Assembly (NCBI RefSeq): GCF_002368035.1 | Contig: NZ_AP018222.1 | Location: 2,954,534 to 3,018,533 of the forward strand | Direction: 5' to 3' | From: Nostoc linckia NIES-25 | GTDB lineage: Bacteria; Cyanobacteriota; Cyanobacteriia; Cyanobacteriales; Nostocaceae | Length of the DNA: 64,000 nucleotides | Part shown: positions 8,693-19,500 of the stretch, one piece after another | Layout: each line of letters opens with the position of its first letter | Numbering within the stretch: the stretch's first letter is position 1 | The notes under the pieces: model-generated | What the model saw: only the letters and a program-made list of their open reading frames with translations | Databases searched by the model: none | What the model was told of the DNA's origin: nothing | Position numbers and translations under genes: made by a program

Positions 8693-9784
8693 CTAACCTA
8701 TAGCACCGATGACTGGATGGAAGTAGAAGGCGAACCCCAACACTGTATAAGCAGCTAATAATAAAGTGCCTTCGAGCCAATTAGACCTACCATCAGAACT
8801 AATGGTGTTTGCAATCAATACCGACACAACCACAGCCACTAATTCAAAGGGTTTGAAATCCAAATCCATCGGCTGACCCAATACCAATCCTGCTATCACC
8901 AACACAGGCGCGACAAATAGGGCAATCTGCATACTCGATCCCACAGCCACAGAAAGGGAGAGATCCATTTTATCTTTCATAGCTACGGTGACTGCTGTAG
9001 CGTGTTCAGCAGCGTTACCAATGATGGGAACTAAGATCACCCCTGTAAACAATGATGTCAAACCTAGCTGGGATGTAGCTACTTCTAAAGAATCCACCAG
9101 CATTTCTGACTCAACTGCCACTAACAAGGTGCATACTAGCAGCACACCAACCCACAACGCAACATTGGGTTTGCTATGGGAAATTTCCTCTTCTTCTGTT
9201 TCTGCTACGCCCACATCATATAAATAAGAGTGAGTTTTCATGGAAAACAGCAGCGTTAGGGCGTAAACCAGGATTAACACTACGGCAACGGCAACAGATA
9301 GATATTGCAGCGTTTGTTCGTTAACTCCTGTAGCTGTGTAGTTCATCGCTGTAGGCAACAAAATGGCAATCACAGCCAAATTCATCGAAGCAGCATTCAC
9401 CCGCGCCACAATTGGCTGAAATGTTTGTTCTTTGTAACGCAGTCCTCCCAAAAGCATGGAAAGACCCATCACCAGCAGTAAGTTACCGATAATCGATCCC
9501 GTGATACTGGCTTTAACTACATCTATCAAACCAGCCTTTAGAGCTACTAGCGCTATGATCAGTTCTGTAGCATTGCCAAAAGTGGCGTTTAATAAACCCC
9601 CTAATGACGGCCCCACTACTACAGCAATTTCTTCTGTGGCCGTTCCCATCCAAGCCGCTAAAGGCAAAATCGCTAATCCAGCTGTAATGAAAACTATTAA
9701 TTCTCCCCACTCCAGAAAGTGGGCTGCCAGAGAAACCGGGATAAACAGTAACAAAACCAGAAAAATAATGTTTTTAGTTGACAT
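8693..9784 (-). CDS. cax: Ca2+/H+ antiporter (CaCA superfamily)
   Basis: A protein of about 363 residues with roughly eleven hydrophobic segments. The two alpha-repeats of the CAX family are obvious: PSLGGLLNATFGNATELIIA in the first half and IIGNAAEHATAV in the second, with the ion-binding Glu in each. A short acidic stretch (TEEEEI) lies in the central loop. It should export Ca2+ in exchange for protons. An in-frame GTG at 9814 would add ten residues; the ATG at 9784 is preferred because the hydrophobic segment starts directly after it. Monocistronic. Confidence 0.88.
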   Translation of the reverse strand: MSTKNIIFLVLLLFIPVSLAAHFLEWGELIVFITAGLAILPLAAWMGTATEEIAVVVGPSLGGLLNATFGNATELIIALVALKAGLIDVVKASITGSIIGNLLLVMGLSMLLGGLRYKEQTFQPIVARVNAASMNLAVIAILLPTAMNYTATGVNEQTLQYLSVAVAVVLILVYALTLLFSMKTHSYLYDVGVAETEEEEISHSKPNVALWVGVLLVCTLLVAVESEMLVDSLEVATSQLGLTSLFTGVILVPIIGNAAEHATAVTVAMKDKMDLSLSVAVGSSMQIALFVAPVLVIAGLVLGQPMDLDFKPFELVAVVVSVLIANTISSDGRSNWLEGTLLLAAYTVLGFAFYFHPVIGAIG

Positions 9785-10397
9785 TTGTTGGTTTGAGTTG
9801 AGGGTATCATGCACAGCGGGTAGTCCTAAATTTTATATTTGGAGTGTTGAATTGATTCTGAATTCTGAATCAACAAGTGGGAAATTCCCACCTACTACTC
9901 ATCACTCCCATAGGATACTCTCAACCCTCTGTAGGCCAATTCAGAGATTTTACTGTTTTCAGTTTACTCTTGTGGATGTTATGTAAAATAATGTTGCCAT
10001 TTAAGAAGAGTTCGTAATCCTTTGTTGCAAAAGTATGAAATGGATTCAGAATATTACACCAAGAATGGGGTTTAATATATTAAAAGACAATTAAGTTTTT
10101 GATTGGCGCTGCCAACGAGAAAACCCCTAAATGAGGCGTTGTTAAATGGCTAATTACTTGAAGCCTTCGGGGAAAGGGCTGTCTTGCAAAGTTCCTTTAA
10201 GTCGGCAGAGCCGCCCAACGGACTTTGCGCTGTGCGATAACGCAGATTTCCCACTATACTAAAACGGCTTTCTCAAAAATTTGGTTGTATTTCATAGTTG
10301 TTGTTTATACCGGATTTTGTGTTCAAACCATTGTAGAAACGTTTATGCACAAAGTTTAACGGTGCAACTGCGAGTTTTTTGTTTTGGATATATATAC
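9785..10397. other. Intergenic region between divergent genes
   Basis: Six hundred bases between the antiporter and the GH57 gene. Longer frames here antisense to or ahead of the flanking genes are not convincing. Around 10140-10250 there is dispersed repeat-like sequence (CTTCGGGG, TGCGATAACGCAG). Promoters of both genes are expected here. Confidence 0.4.
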
Positions 10398-13085
10398 ATG
10401 ACTTCTGCTGCACAAATGCCAGCCAATGGCTCAACGTCAACATTCCATTCAGATCGGAACACTCACCAGACCGATCCCCTAAAAACGGCTCATGGTGTTT
10501 ATGTGACGGTGCATGGTCATTTTTACCAGCCACCGAGGGAAAATCCCTATCTGGACGCGATTGAACGCCAACCGAGCGCTGCACCTTTCCATGACTGGAA
10601 TGAGCGGATTCATTGGGAATGCTATCGCCCGAATGCTTTTGCCAGAGTCTTAAATGACCGAGGGGAAGTGATGGGGATCGTCAACAATTATGAGTATTTT
10701 AGTTTTAATATTGGCCCAACGCTGATGTCGTGGCTAGAACGCTACGATCTGGAAGTTTATCAGCGGATTTTGGAAGCCGATGCCAAGAGCAGTCAACGGT
10801 TGCATGGTCACGGGAATGCGATCGCGCAAGTATACAATCACATCATCATGCCTCTAGCGAATGAGCGCGACAAATATACCCAAATTCGCTGGGGTAAAGA
10901 AGACTTCCGTTCCCGGTTTGGACGCGATCCCGAAGGTATGTGGCTAGCAGAAACCGGTGTGGACTACCCAACCCTAGAAGCTTTAGTTGCTGAAGGTATT
11001 CGCTTCGTTATCCTTGCACCATCTCAAGCACAGCGTTGTCGTCCATTCCCAACTAAAGATAATCCCAATCCTGAATGGTACGAAGTCGGCGGTAGTCAGA
11101 TCGATCCCACCCGTCCCTATCGTTGTTATTTGAACCCTACGCTGGACACTTCATCTTCACCTCTAAGTACGATTCACGATAGTTCCAAGGATGGAAGTAG
11201 AGAAGGATTACCCTACATTGATATCTTCTTCTACGATGGCCCGATATCGCGAGACATGGGTTTTAGTGATGTGGTTTATAGTGCCAATCGCTTTGCTGGA
11301 CGTATCGGTTCGGCGGTGCGTGGGGATCATCGTCCTGCACAGTTGATTTCTGTGGCCACGGATGGCGAAACCTTCGGACATCACAAGAAAGGAACTGAAA
11401 AAACTTTAGCCTACGCCTTCACAACAGAATTTCCTGAGCAAGGTTGGACGGTGACGAACTTTGCCCACTATCTGAGTTTAAATTCTCCTACTTGGGAAGT
11501 GGAATTGAAGCCCATCACAGCCTGGAGTTGCGCCCACGGTGTAGACAGATGGCAAGATAACTGTGGTTGCGGTGGAGAAGGTGGTGTTTGGCATCAAAAA
11601 TGGCGTCGTCCGTTGCGGGATGCTCTCAATTGGCTGCGGGATCAGCTAATTGAGGTGTACGAAGAATATGGCAGGCTGTTATTTCGCGATCCCTGGCAAG
11701 CGCGGGATGAATATATTCAGGTGATGCGCGATCGCACTTCTGCCAATGTCAACCGTTTCCTTTCTCGCCATCAAACCCACAAACTAACAGCCGCCGAACA
11801 AGTAGACGCCCTGCGTTTGTTGGAAATGCAACGTCATGCTTTATTGATGTTCACTAGTTGTGGCTGGTTTTTTGAAGAAATTTCCCGTCCAGAAGGAACG
11901 CAGATTCTCCGCTACGCCGCCCGTGCTTTGGAATTGGCAGGGGAAGTAGCAGGCGTACAGTTGGAAAAAGGCTTCGTCAAACATCTTGGCCTCGCCCCCA
12001 GTAATGTCGATCAATTCAAACATGGTGGCGAAATTTATCGGCAATTAGTACTCACAGCCCAACTTGGTTTTAAACAAGTAGCAGCCCATTATGCCATTAG
12101 TTCCTTGTTTACCAATCAGGGATCGGCACTGGGTAATGGGCACTCAATGGGTACTCACACAAAGCGAGTTTATTGCTACGCCGTCAATGAGCTAGATTAC
12201 CAACTCCAACGTATGGGATCGCTAACTCTGGCTGTAGGCAATTTAAAGCTAGTATCAGAAATTACCTGGGAAAGCGAACATTTAGTGTTTGCGGTTCTGC
12301 ATTTGGGAGGGTGGGATTTCCACTGCTGCATCCAACAATTTACTGGGCGGCGTGACTATACCCAATTAAAAGAAAAGGTGTTTGGGGCGCTGCAACAAGC
12401 AAGTGCGGCTCATACCATCTTGGCAATGACGCAATTCTTTGGCGAAGATACTTTCAGCTTGGAAAATCTATTTGCAGAAGAACGCCACCGGATTATGCGG
12501 TTACTGAGTCAGGAAACACTGACACGTTTAGGACAACTTTATACCCAAGTGTATCGCGATAATTATGGTGTGTTGATGGCGTTTCATCGAGATGAAATAT
12601 CAGTACCACAAGAATTGCAAGTAGCGGCGGAGATAGCTTTGGGGCATCGCTGTATGATGACATTGCGATCGCTTGAGCAAGATATTACCGAACCGCAAAT
12701 GCGTTGGAACCACATAGTAGAATTGGAGGCGATCGCCACAGAAGCAAAACATCTGCGTTGTCGGTTGAATATTCCCGACGGGAAACAGATACTAGAACAG
12801 CTAATAGTGCGATCGCTCTGGCAATTGTTACATGATGCAAATGGTAGTTTTAATGCAGATATCCAACAATTGGAGCGGTTGATTGATATCGGGGATCGAT
12901 TAAATATTGATATTTCTTTACATCGATCCCAAGAATTATATTTCAGTTGTCTGCACAGTCAGATAATACCTTTGTGTCTTACCACCCTGAGCAATGAAGA
13001 AGATATTTATCAGTGCCGACAGTTGCTCAAGTTGGGCAAAAAGCTAGCCGTTGATATCAGTATGATTGCAAATCAGTTCCCATAA
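10398..13085 (+). CDS. Glycoside hydrolase family 57 protein with DUF3536 domain
   Basis: An 895-residue cytoplasmic protein. The N-terminal half is a GH57 domain: HGHFYQPPRENPYLD near the start, GMWLAETGVDYPTLE carrying the probable nucleophile Glu, and DGETFGHHKKG further on. The rest is the DUF3536 region that follows GH57 in many cyanobacterial homologues. GH57 members are alpha-amylases, glucanotransferases or branching enzymes, so a role in glycogen metabolism is likely but the reaction is not resolved. The frame extends upstream to a TTG at 10281, but the added residues are Cys-rich and unlike the family. The ATG at 10398 is preferred, though no clear ribosome binding site is seen. Confidence 0.85.
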   Translation: MTSAAQMPANGSTSTFHSDRNTHQTDPLKTAHGVYVTVHGHFYQPPRENPYLDAIERQPSAAPFHDWNERIHWECYRPNAFARVLNDRGEVMGIVNNYEYFSFNIGPTLMSWLERYDLEVYQRILEADAKSSQRLHGHGNAIAQVYNHIIMPLANERDKYTQIRWGKEDFRSRFGRDPEGMWLAETGVDYPTLEALVAEGIRFVILAPSQAQRCRPFPTKDNPNPEWYEVGGSQIDPTRPYRCYLNPTLDTSSSPLSTIHDSSKDGSREGLPYIDIFFYDGPISRDMGFSDVVYSANRFAGRIGSAVRGDHRPAQLISVATDGETFGHHKKGTEKTLAYAFTTEFPEQGWTVTNFAHYLSLNSPTWEVELKPITAWSCAHGVDRWQDNCGCGGEGGVWHQKWRRPLRDALNWLRDQLIEVYEEYGRLLFRDPWQARDEYIQVMRDRTSANVNRFLSRHQTHKLTAAEQVDALRLLEMQRHALLMFTSCGWFFEEISRPEGTQILRYAARALELAGEVAGVQLEKGFVKHLGLAPSNVDQFKHGGEIYRQLVLTAQLGFKQVAAHYAISSLFTNQGSALGNGHSMGTHTKRVYCYAVNELDYQLQRMGSLTLAVGNLKLVSEITWESEHLVFAVLHLGGWDFHCCIQQFTGRRDYTQLKEKVFGALQQASAAHTILAMTQFFGEDTFSLENLFAEERHRIMRLLSQETLTRLGQLYTQVYRDNYGVLMAFHRDEISVPQELQVAAEIALGHRCMMTLRSLEQDITEPQMRWNHIVELEAIATEAKHLRCRLNIPDGKQILEQLIVRSLWQLLHDANGSFNADIQQLERLIDIGDRLNIDISLHRSQELYFSCLHSQIIPLCLTTLSNEEDIYQCRQLLKLGKKLAVDISMIANQFP

Positions 13086-13090
13086 CATGT

Positions 13091-13118
13091 AGGGGCGCAC
13101 AGCTAGCTGTGCGCCCCT
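13091..13118. terminator. Perfect 28-bp palindrome, terminator or REP-like
   Basis: AGGGGCGCACAGCT is followed directly by its reverse complement, six bases past the GH57 stop and between convergent genes. A related palindrome lies at 25357-25382. No T-run follows, so it is a dispersed repeat that may double as a terminator. Confidence 0.6.
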
Positions 13119-13146
13119 TGAACGTATTGCATTCACAAAAGAATTA

Positions 13147-13392
13147 CTATAAATCAAAATGGCGTTTAAATCGGGGATCGATCCTGTCGGTTTTTTGTTG
13201 ATTGCAGGTAAAGCAGAGGGTTTGTAGATTGCTGATATCGTTTTGACCGCCACGAGCCAAGGGAATGATATGGTCAATGGTCAGGTTAGTTTCTGTTGCA
13301 GTTTTACCGCAGCTTCGGCATTGATATTTGTCACGTTGCCAGACATATTTTTTTACTTCGGGCGGAATATAAATACGGGGAGCTTTACTCAT
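13147..13392 (-). CDS. Small HNH endonuclease
   Basis: An 81-residue stand-alone HNH nuclease domain. The zinc-knuckle cysteines are CRSC and CFTC, and the catalytic region is TIDHIIPLARGGQNDISNLQ, with the typical DHI(I)P, GG and N residues. The N-terminus (YIPPEVKKYVWQRD) matches the common McrA-like small HNH proteins of cyanobacteria. No restriction, intron or phage gene is adjacent, so its biological role is open. Confidence 0.85.
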   Translation of the reverse strand: MSKAPRIYIPPEVKKYVWQRDKYQCRSCGKTATETNLTIDHIIPLARGGQNDISNLQTLCFTCNQQKTDRIDPRFKRHFDL

Positions 13393-13740
13393 AATTGTTT
13401 AGGAAACTTTTAACGATCTAATTTCTTTAATTTCTCTATTGTTAACATTAAATAAAGTAAACAGACAGTTTAAAGCGTGTGAAGCGGTTGTTGACACAGA
13501 AAGCGCTTGGCAATCCAAAATCTAATTGCTCGTATATAAGTGCGGAAGTTGGTTTTATTTTGTTGTAGCTATATAGTCTATTGTTTTTAAAAAAGCAAAT
13601 AAACATCTGCCTAAAGATAGATTTTTGTAGATTTACTCTTTTTCTAAGCATTTTTGAGAACTATGTGTGCAAGAATCAATTTTATTGATAGATGAATTGG
13701 AAATATTTTATGCAAAGAATAATATTGACAATGAAATAAC
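13393..13740. other. AT-rich intergenic region
   Basis: Between divergent genes. No gene, repeat or strong motif was seen; presumably it carries both promoters. Confidence 0.4.
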
Positions 13741-14907
13741 TTGAGAGAAATTCTAGATTATTATCTTTTTAGAAAAAGCAAAAAACTAGAGAAGATCCTA
13801 ACCGATCGCAATTTGCTTTTGGAACAGCAGGTTGCTCAACTTACCCTGGAACTAGAACGAGAAATCGCTGAACGCAAGCAGGTAGAAATAGCACTTTTAG
13901 AAAGTGAGACGCGATTTCGGCTATTGGCAGAGGCAACATTTGAGGCGATCGCCATTACCGAACAAGGCATACTTTTAGATACTAACCAAACCTGTGCCGA
14001 GATGTTTGGTTACGAACTTTCTGAGTTAGTTGGTATGCGTGTCATGGATTTTACTGCTCCTGAATACCGGGAACAGGTCATGCAGAAGATTCGCTCAGGG
14101 TATGAGGGAATTTATGAAACCGTTTGTCTCCGCAAGGATGGAAGCAGATTTCGAGTAGAGATTAGAGCCAGAGTCATGTCATATCGCGGGCATACCGTCA
14201 GGATGGCTGCAATCCAGGATATCACCCATCGCAAGCAGTCCGAACAAGCAACCGTCTTAGCAGAACGCAACCGCTTGGCACAAGAAATTCACGATACTTT
14301 AGCCCAAGCCTTCGCGGTTCTCATTGTCCACTTAGACACCGCCTCACGAAAACTAACCACAGATATAGAAGCAGCCCAGGCATTAATCAAAGCACGGCGC
14401 GATTTAGCTCACTCTGGACTAAGTGAAGCACGTCGTTCGATAAAAGCATTACGCTCTCAATTATTAGAGGACGGCGACATTTTTAATGCTCTTAATCGCT
14501 TCGCCACACAGATATTTTCTGCTACCAATACACATATTGTCTGCCAAGTGATAGGCGAGATATACCCCTTAGCTCCAGATGTTGAAAACAACTTGCTCCG
14601 CATTGGGCAAGAAGCATTAACTAATGCTTTCAAGTACGCCAAAGCGAAAGAAATCCAAATTGAACTGACGTATCAAGAAAGACAGTGCAGCTTGCGAATC
14701 AAAGATGATGGACAAGGGTTTGACATGGGCAGTGTATCTATTATCAACAGCTTTGGGTTTTTAGTCATGAGCGAACGAGCTGAACGCATCGGGGCAAAAC
14801 TCACAATTCAAAGTTCGCTAGGGCAAGGAACAGAAGTTATTGTATTGGTCAATACAAAGAAAGATGAAGAAATAGCACGCAAACAGGGGGAGATTAATGA
14901 TTTATAG
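13741..14907 (+). CDS. PAS-containing histidine kinase of the NarL/DegS type
   Basis: A 388-residue soluble kinase. A coiled coil (about 12-58) leads to a PAS domain (about 58-170). HisKA_3 follows, with ERNRLAQEIHDTLAQAF (phosphoacceptor His), then a HATPase domain with an N box around LRIGQEALTNAFKYA and a G1 motif DDGQGFD. The usual GxGL G2 box is weak (NSFGFLVMSERAERIGA), as in this family. No ATG is available near the start, so the TTG at 13741 is used; the true start could differ. The downstream NarL-type regulator at 15244 is the obvious partner although 336 bp separate them. Confidence 0.85.
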   Translation: MREILDYYLFRKSKKLEKILTDRNLLLEQQVAQLTLELEREIAERKQVEIALLESETRFRLLAEATFEAIAITEQGILLDTNQTCAEMFGYELSELVGMRVMDFTAPEYREQVMQKIRSGYEGIYETVCLRKDGSRFRVEIRARVMSYRGHTVRMAAIQDITHRKQSEQATVLAERNRLAQEIHDTLAQAFAVLIVHLDTASRKLTTDIEAAQALIKARRDLAHSGLSEARRSIKALRSQLLEDGDIFNALNRFATQIFSATNTHIVCQVIGEIYPLAPDVENNLLRIGQEALTNAFKYAKAKEIQIELTYQERQCSLRIKDDGQGFDMGSVSIINSFGFLVMSERAERIGAKLTIQSSLGQGTEVIVLVNTKKDEEIARKQGEINDL

Positions 14908-15243
14908 CCGAGATGATGGATTTAGTCGCTAAAGCGGATAAAGCTTGCTCTAATTTCCGTAAAATTCTAATTTGTTGTGGATATATATATCAGGGTGCTG
15001 CATAAATGCCTGATGAATGAAGATTTTTAGCCAAGGTTAAAGTTAGATTCTTTGAGCTTTTGTACCTTTGGAGGAAACAAAATTCATCTCACTAATTAGC
15101 AGCGTCCTATTTAGTTGCATTTGATAGCAAATTCAATCCAAGTCTGAGCTTTAGATGCTTGAGCTTGTCTAAAACACGATGTGCCAAGGCAATCATTTAA
15201 CTTAGCTACAAATGCTGCCTCACAACACCGAGAATAAACAATC
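14908..15243. other. Gap between sensor and regulator genes
   Basis: Unusually long for a cognate kinase/regulator pair. The minus strand carries a 44-codon open frame (15111-15245, starting ATG, containing KAQTWIEFAIKCN) that overlaps the regulator start. It may be the remnant of a gene inserted between the pair, but it is too short to name. The regulator promoter may also lie here. Confidence 0.4.
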
Positions 15244-15873
15244 ATGAGCCAATCCAATCTTATTCGCATCCTGATTGCTGACGATCATCCCATCTTGGGA
15301 CAAGCTTTAACAATGTTTCTTCAATGTGAGCCAGACATGACTGTAGTCGGCCATGCTAGCGACGGGCGAGAAGCGTTAGAACTTTTCCGCCAACATCAAC
15401 CCGATGTAATACTGATGGATTTGCGAATGCCGAAGGTGGAAGGTGCTGATGCGATCGCAGCCATCTGTGCTAAGTTTAAACACGCCCGCATCATTGTGTT
15501 GACAACCTTTGATGGCGATGAAGATATCTATCGGGGACTGCGGGCTGGTGCAAAGGGCTATCTTCTCAAGGGGGCTGAACCGGACGAACTGTTGGATGCC
15601 ATTCGCACTGTTTATAGAGGTGAAAAGTACATTCCGCCCAGTATAGCAGCCAAGCTAGCCGAGCGGATGGGTAAAGAAGAATTGAGCGATCGCGAGTTGG
15701 AAGTACTGCGTTTGATAGCCAAAGGCAAGAATAACCAGCAGATTAGCAATGTCCTGAATATTGCTGAGAGTACGGTGAGGTTCCATGCTAATAATATTTT
15801 TGGAAAGTTAAATGTGAGCGATCGGACTCAAGCCCTAGTCACCGCACTGAATCGGGGGATTGTCAGGCTGTAG
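15244..15873 (+). CDS. NarL/FixJ-family response regulator
   Basis: A 209-residue two-domain regulator. The receiver domain (about 7-125) has the acidic pair in ADDHP, the phosphoacceptor Asp in VILMDLRMP and the Lys in GYLLKGA. The C-terminal LuxR-type helix-turn-helix (about 145-205) has LSDRELEVLRLIAKG, STVRFHANNIFGKLNVSDR and the usual terminal Leu-rich helix. It should bind DNA as a dimer when phosphorylated, most likely by the kinase encoded at 13741-14907. Confidence 0.92.
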   Translation: MSQSNLIRILIADDHPILGQALTMFLQCEPDMTVVGHASDGREALELFRQHQPDVILMDLRMPKVEGADAIAAICAKFKHARIIVLTTFDGDEDIYRGLRAGAKGYLLKGAEPDELLDAIRTVYRGEKYIPPSIAAKLAERMGKEELSDRELEVLRLIAKGKNNQQISNVLNIAESTVRFHANNIFGKLNVSDRTQALVTALNRGIVRL

Positions 15874-16072
15874 CTTGCAGCTTCTCGACCTCACATTTTG
15901 ATAGGTTTAAAACCCAACATTTCGCTAGTGACAATGTTGGGCTTATTTTCTAGGCTTGGTATATTCACTTAGTTTTTGTTTGTATAGATTTGAGGAGGTC
16001 GATCGTATTAGTGATGGAGTTGATGTAGGCGATCGCAGTTAGAAATGTATTTTACAAGTGAGAACAAATTTT

Positions 16073-16486
16073 ATGGTAGAACCTGTAACAGTGACGGCAA
16101 TAGTGGGTATCGTATTTGGAAAAGCTGTCGAAAAATTGACAGAAAAAGCCATTGAATCAGTACTTCCTAAGATAAATCAATTGCGCCAGAAAATATGGGA
16201 TAAATTACAGGGAAACACTCAAGTTGAAACAGAAATCAAGAAAGTTAATCAAGGTTCGACAGCTGATTTAGAAGTGATTGCTGATTATCTAAAAGTGGCT
16301 ATGAGAGAAGATCAGCAGTTTGCTAAAGAAGTTCAAAACTTAGCTGATGAAATTAATCAAGAGTTGGAAGATGAGGGGCAAGGCAGAAATGTTATGAATG
16401 TTTATGGCGGAAAAGCTTATCAGCAAAATCAAAATAAAGGTGAAATATATAATGCTGACAACATAACTATTCATAAGAGTCCTTAA
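16073..16486 (+). CDS. BELL-like small effector with C-terminal amyloid-signalling-like motif
   Basis: About 137 residues from the ATG at 16073 (a GTG at 16058 would add five). Residues 5-20 (VTVTAIVGIVFGKAVEKL) are hydrophobic, and the following ~100 residues are predicted helical and charged. This layout fits BELL domains, the bacterial counterparts of fungal HeLo/HELL cell-death domains. The last 20 residues hold YQQNQNKGEIYNADNITI, nearly identical to a motif present twice at the N-terminus of the STAND protein encoded 66 bp downstream. In BASS systems such shared motifs let an activated NLR template an amyloid fold on the effector. What is seen is the domain layout and motif sharing; the cell-death role is inferred. 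Confidence 0.65.
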   Translation: MVEPVTVTAIVGIVFGKAVEKLTEKAIESVLPKINQLRQKIWDKLQGNTQVETEIKKVNQGSTADLEVIADYLKVAMREDQQFAKEVQNLADEINQELEDEGQGRNVMNVYGGKAYQQNQNKGEIYNADNITIHKSP

Positions 16487-16552
16487 TTCTGGTTTAAAAA
16501 GGTATTAAGTTTTTGTTTTTTAGAAAAAAATATAAATTTAAATTCATTAAAA

Positions 16553-19500
16553 ATGAATGAAAAGCTGTGGCAAAAATTATATCAACAAAATCATAATCAA
16601 GGTGAAATTTATAATGCTGAGAACATTAATAAATCATATCAACAAAATCATAATCAAGGTGAAATTTATAATGCTGAGAACATTAATATTGTCAAAGAGC
16701 AAATTATTAAAATCTCTGACAATGAAATCAAAACACGTCAACTCATAGCAGCTTCTCCTTATAAAGGACTAGATAAATTTGACCAAAGTGATACAGACTT
16801 GTTCTTTGGTCGAGCAAGTTTGATTTCTAGCCTAATACAGGTTATTAGTCAAAAAAATCTTATTTTACTTTTTGGAGCATCAGGTAGTGGAAAATCTTCT
16901 GTAATTTTAGCAGGTCTAATTCCTAAATTAAAAGAAAAATGGAGAACAACATTTGAAGAATTTGTTTTCAAGCCAGGTAAAAATCCTTTTATATCACTAT
17001 CTGCTGCTTTAATGAGAAATAATGAAAATGAAGCTGAACTGGCTTTAGAAGCAGAAAATAATACACTAGTAGAAATTATAACCAATCTAAAAAATAAAAA
17101 AAAGGGAAAAACTCAATGGTTGATTTATATTGATCAGTTTGAGGAGTTATTTACTAATATTAATAATGAAAGAAAGCGTAATTCTTTCATTAATAGTTTA
17201 GTTCATTTGTATGAATCTCTTCAAACATCTCAAGAGCAGACAGTGAAAATTGTAATGACAATGCGGGCGGATTTTCTCGAACAAATTAGCTTTTATCCTA
17301 ACTTAGCAGGAATTATCCAAGGAAATATGCATTTGATTCCAGATATGCTTCCCAATGAATTGTGGCTAGCTATTGAACAACCTGCTGCCAAACATGGAGT
17401 GGTTTTTGAAGAAGGATTAGTGGATGAAATTATTAATGAATTTAAGGGACAAGCAGGTTTACTACCATTACTCCAATATACACTTGATTTACTTTGGAAA
17501 AGAGATAACATTATTGACCCCAACGATCCTACTCAAACTCAACCTCATCCACACACTGATCGTACCTTGAATTTAATTACCTATCGTGAACTAGGAGGAG
17601 TAACAGGAGCATTACAACAACGAGCAAATGAAATATATCAAAGTTTGGATCAAGAGCAACAGGAAATTACTAAGCAAATCTTTTTGAAGTTAATCAATAC
17701 TGTTGAGACAAAATCAGGAATTAAAACAGTAAGTAGACGAGCTGAACGAAATGAATTTAATGGAGAATTAGTAGAAAATACTCTTATAAAATTTATTAAA
17801 GAAAAATTATTAGTTACTCATAATTATAATCTGAATGAAGAGACTGTTTTAACCACTAGTAATAAATCGCCGAAAAACTCTTCAACAGTAGAAGTTGCCC
17901 ATGAAATTTTGCTTGATTCCTGGGGTAAATTAAAAGAATGGATAAACGATAACAAGAAAGTAATTAGTATTAAAAACTGGTTGACAAATGAAACAACATA
18001 CTGGCTTAGGTTAAAAAATGAAAATGAAAATAAAGTTAACGAAGAACTTTTAAAAGGATCTAGATTAGATGAATTAATAGATTTAGAAGATAAAGGTGTT
18101 TTTGATAACCTTGGAGGATTAAGTATAGACGAGCAACAATTTATTCAAGCAAGTATAAAATACCGCGATCGCTCGGAGCAAGAAAAACTAGAAAGAATCC
18201 TTGATGCAAGTATTTCATCTTCACAATTACTTTTTGCTTCTAACAATAAGCTTGATGCACTAGTAAATCTCATTAAAATAGGAGACACTTTGCAAAAAGA
18301 GTTAGAAAAATATGAATATTCTAGACTGCGGTTTTTAATTATATTTGGTAAATTATTTAATGAACTAGCAGAATATAATAGTATTCCTGCACATGAAGGT
18401 ATAGTTTCCAGTATCAGTTTTAGTCGAGAAGAAGACGAAATATTTGCTTCCGTTGGTTATCAGGATAGGATAATTAAATTCTGGAGACGAGATGGAACTC
18501 AAATGAAAATTATAGACAGTAAGCACCTCTTACCTATTCGTGATTTGACTTTTAGTTCAGATGGAGAGATGCTTGCTTCTGCTAGTGAAGATGGCTCTGT
18601 CAAACTTTGGCAAACAAGAATACTTAAAGAACCTGAAGACAGTAACCAGTTTATATTTATAGAGCAGTATGGGATGCCTATAGGTCATGAAGATGACGTT
18701 TCTAGTATAAGTTTTAACGACAAACGTAAAATAATTGCCTCTGCTAGCAGCGATGGAACTGTCAAGCTTTGGAGTTATGAAGATAACACATTTAAATCTT
18801 TACTAAAGCACAAAGATCAGGTGTTCTGTGTAAGTTGCAGCCCCAACGGTGAAATAATTGCTGCTGGCGATTGTAATGGTAATGTAAGACTCTGGAATGG
18901 TGATGGTGAATTGCTGAAAGAATTTCAAGCTCATAGTAATTCTGTCTCAACAGTAGGTTTCAATCCTGATAATGAAACCTTAATTTCATGTAGTTCAGAT
19001 AAATATATTAAACTCTGGCATCTTCATAAAGAAAGTATAGAAGAACCAATTATAGAATTTAGCGAAGATGAAGAAGTTTATTGCGCTACTTTTAGTCCAG
19101 ATGGGAAAAAAATTGCATCAGCTAATAAAGATGGCACTATTGTAATTCGATTTACTGATGGCAAGCTGCTTAAAACTTTAAAGGGACATAGAGGTTTTGT
19201 TTCAAAGGTTATATTCAGTCCAGATGGTAAGTTTCTTATATCTTCTGGTGAAGACGGAACCATAAAATTTTGGCATTGTCAGAGCAGATTTGAGGGTCAT
19301 GATGATGAGATTTGGGGTATCGATTTTAGTGCAAATGGAGAAACTCTGATTACAGCGAGTTCCGACAAAACAGCTAGATTGTGGAAACGTAATGGTGACT
19401 GCCTAAGAATTCTTGCTCATGAAAGCAAAGTTTATGATGCTAAATTAAGTCCAGATGGTAGCACAGTTGTTACAGTTACTGTAGATGGAGTTATAAGAAT

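Noticed and set aside
10281..10397. Longer N-terminus for the GH57 protein from a TTG
   Set aside because: The extra 39 residues are Cys-rich and unlike the family; an ATG at 10398 precedes the conserved region.
16580..16687. CRISPR-like repeat
   Set aside because: Only two copies with a 6-bp spacer, inside an open frame and encoding a protein motif.
16557..16748. Alternative frame starting four bases after the STAND start
   Set aside because: It is an out-of-frame reading of the 51-bp repeat; the main frame continues for 1232 residues with clear domains.
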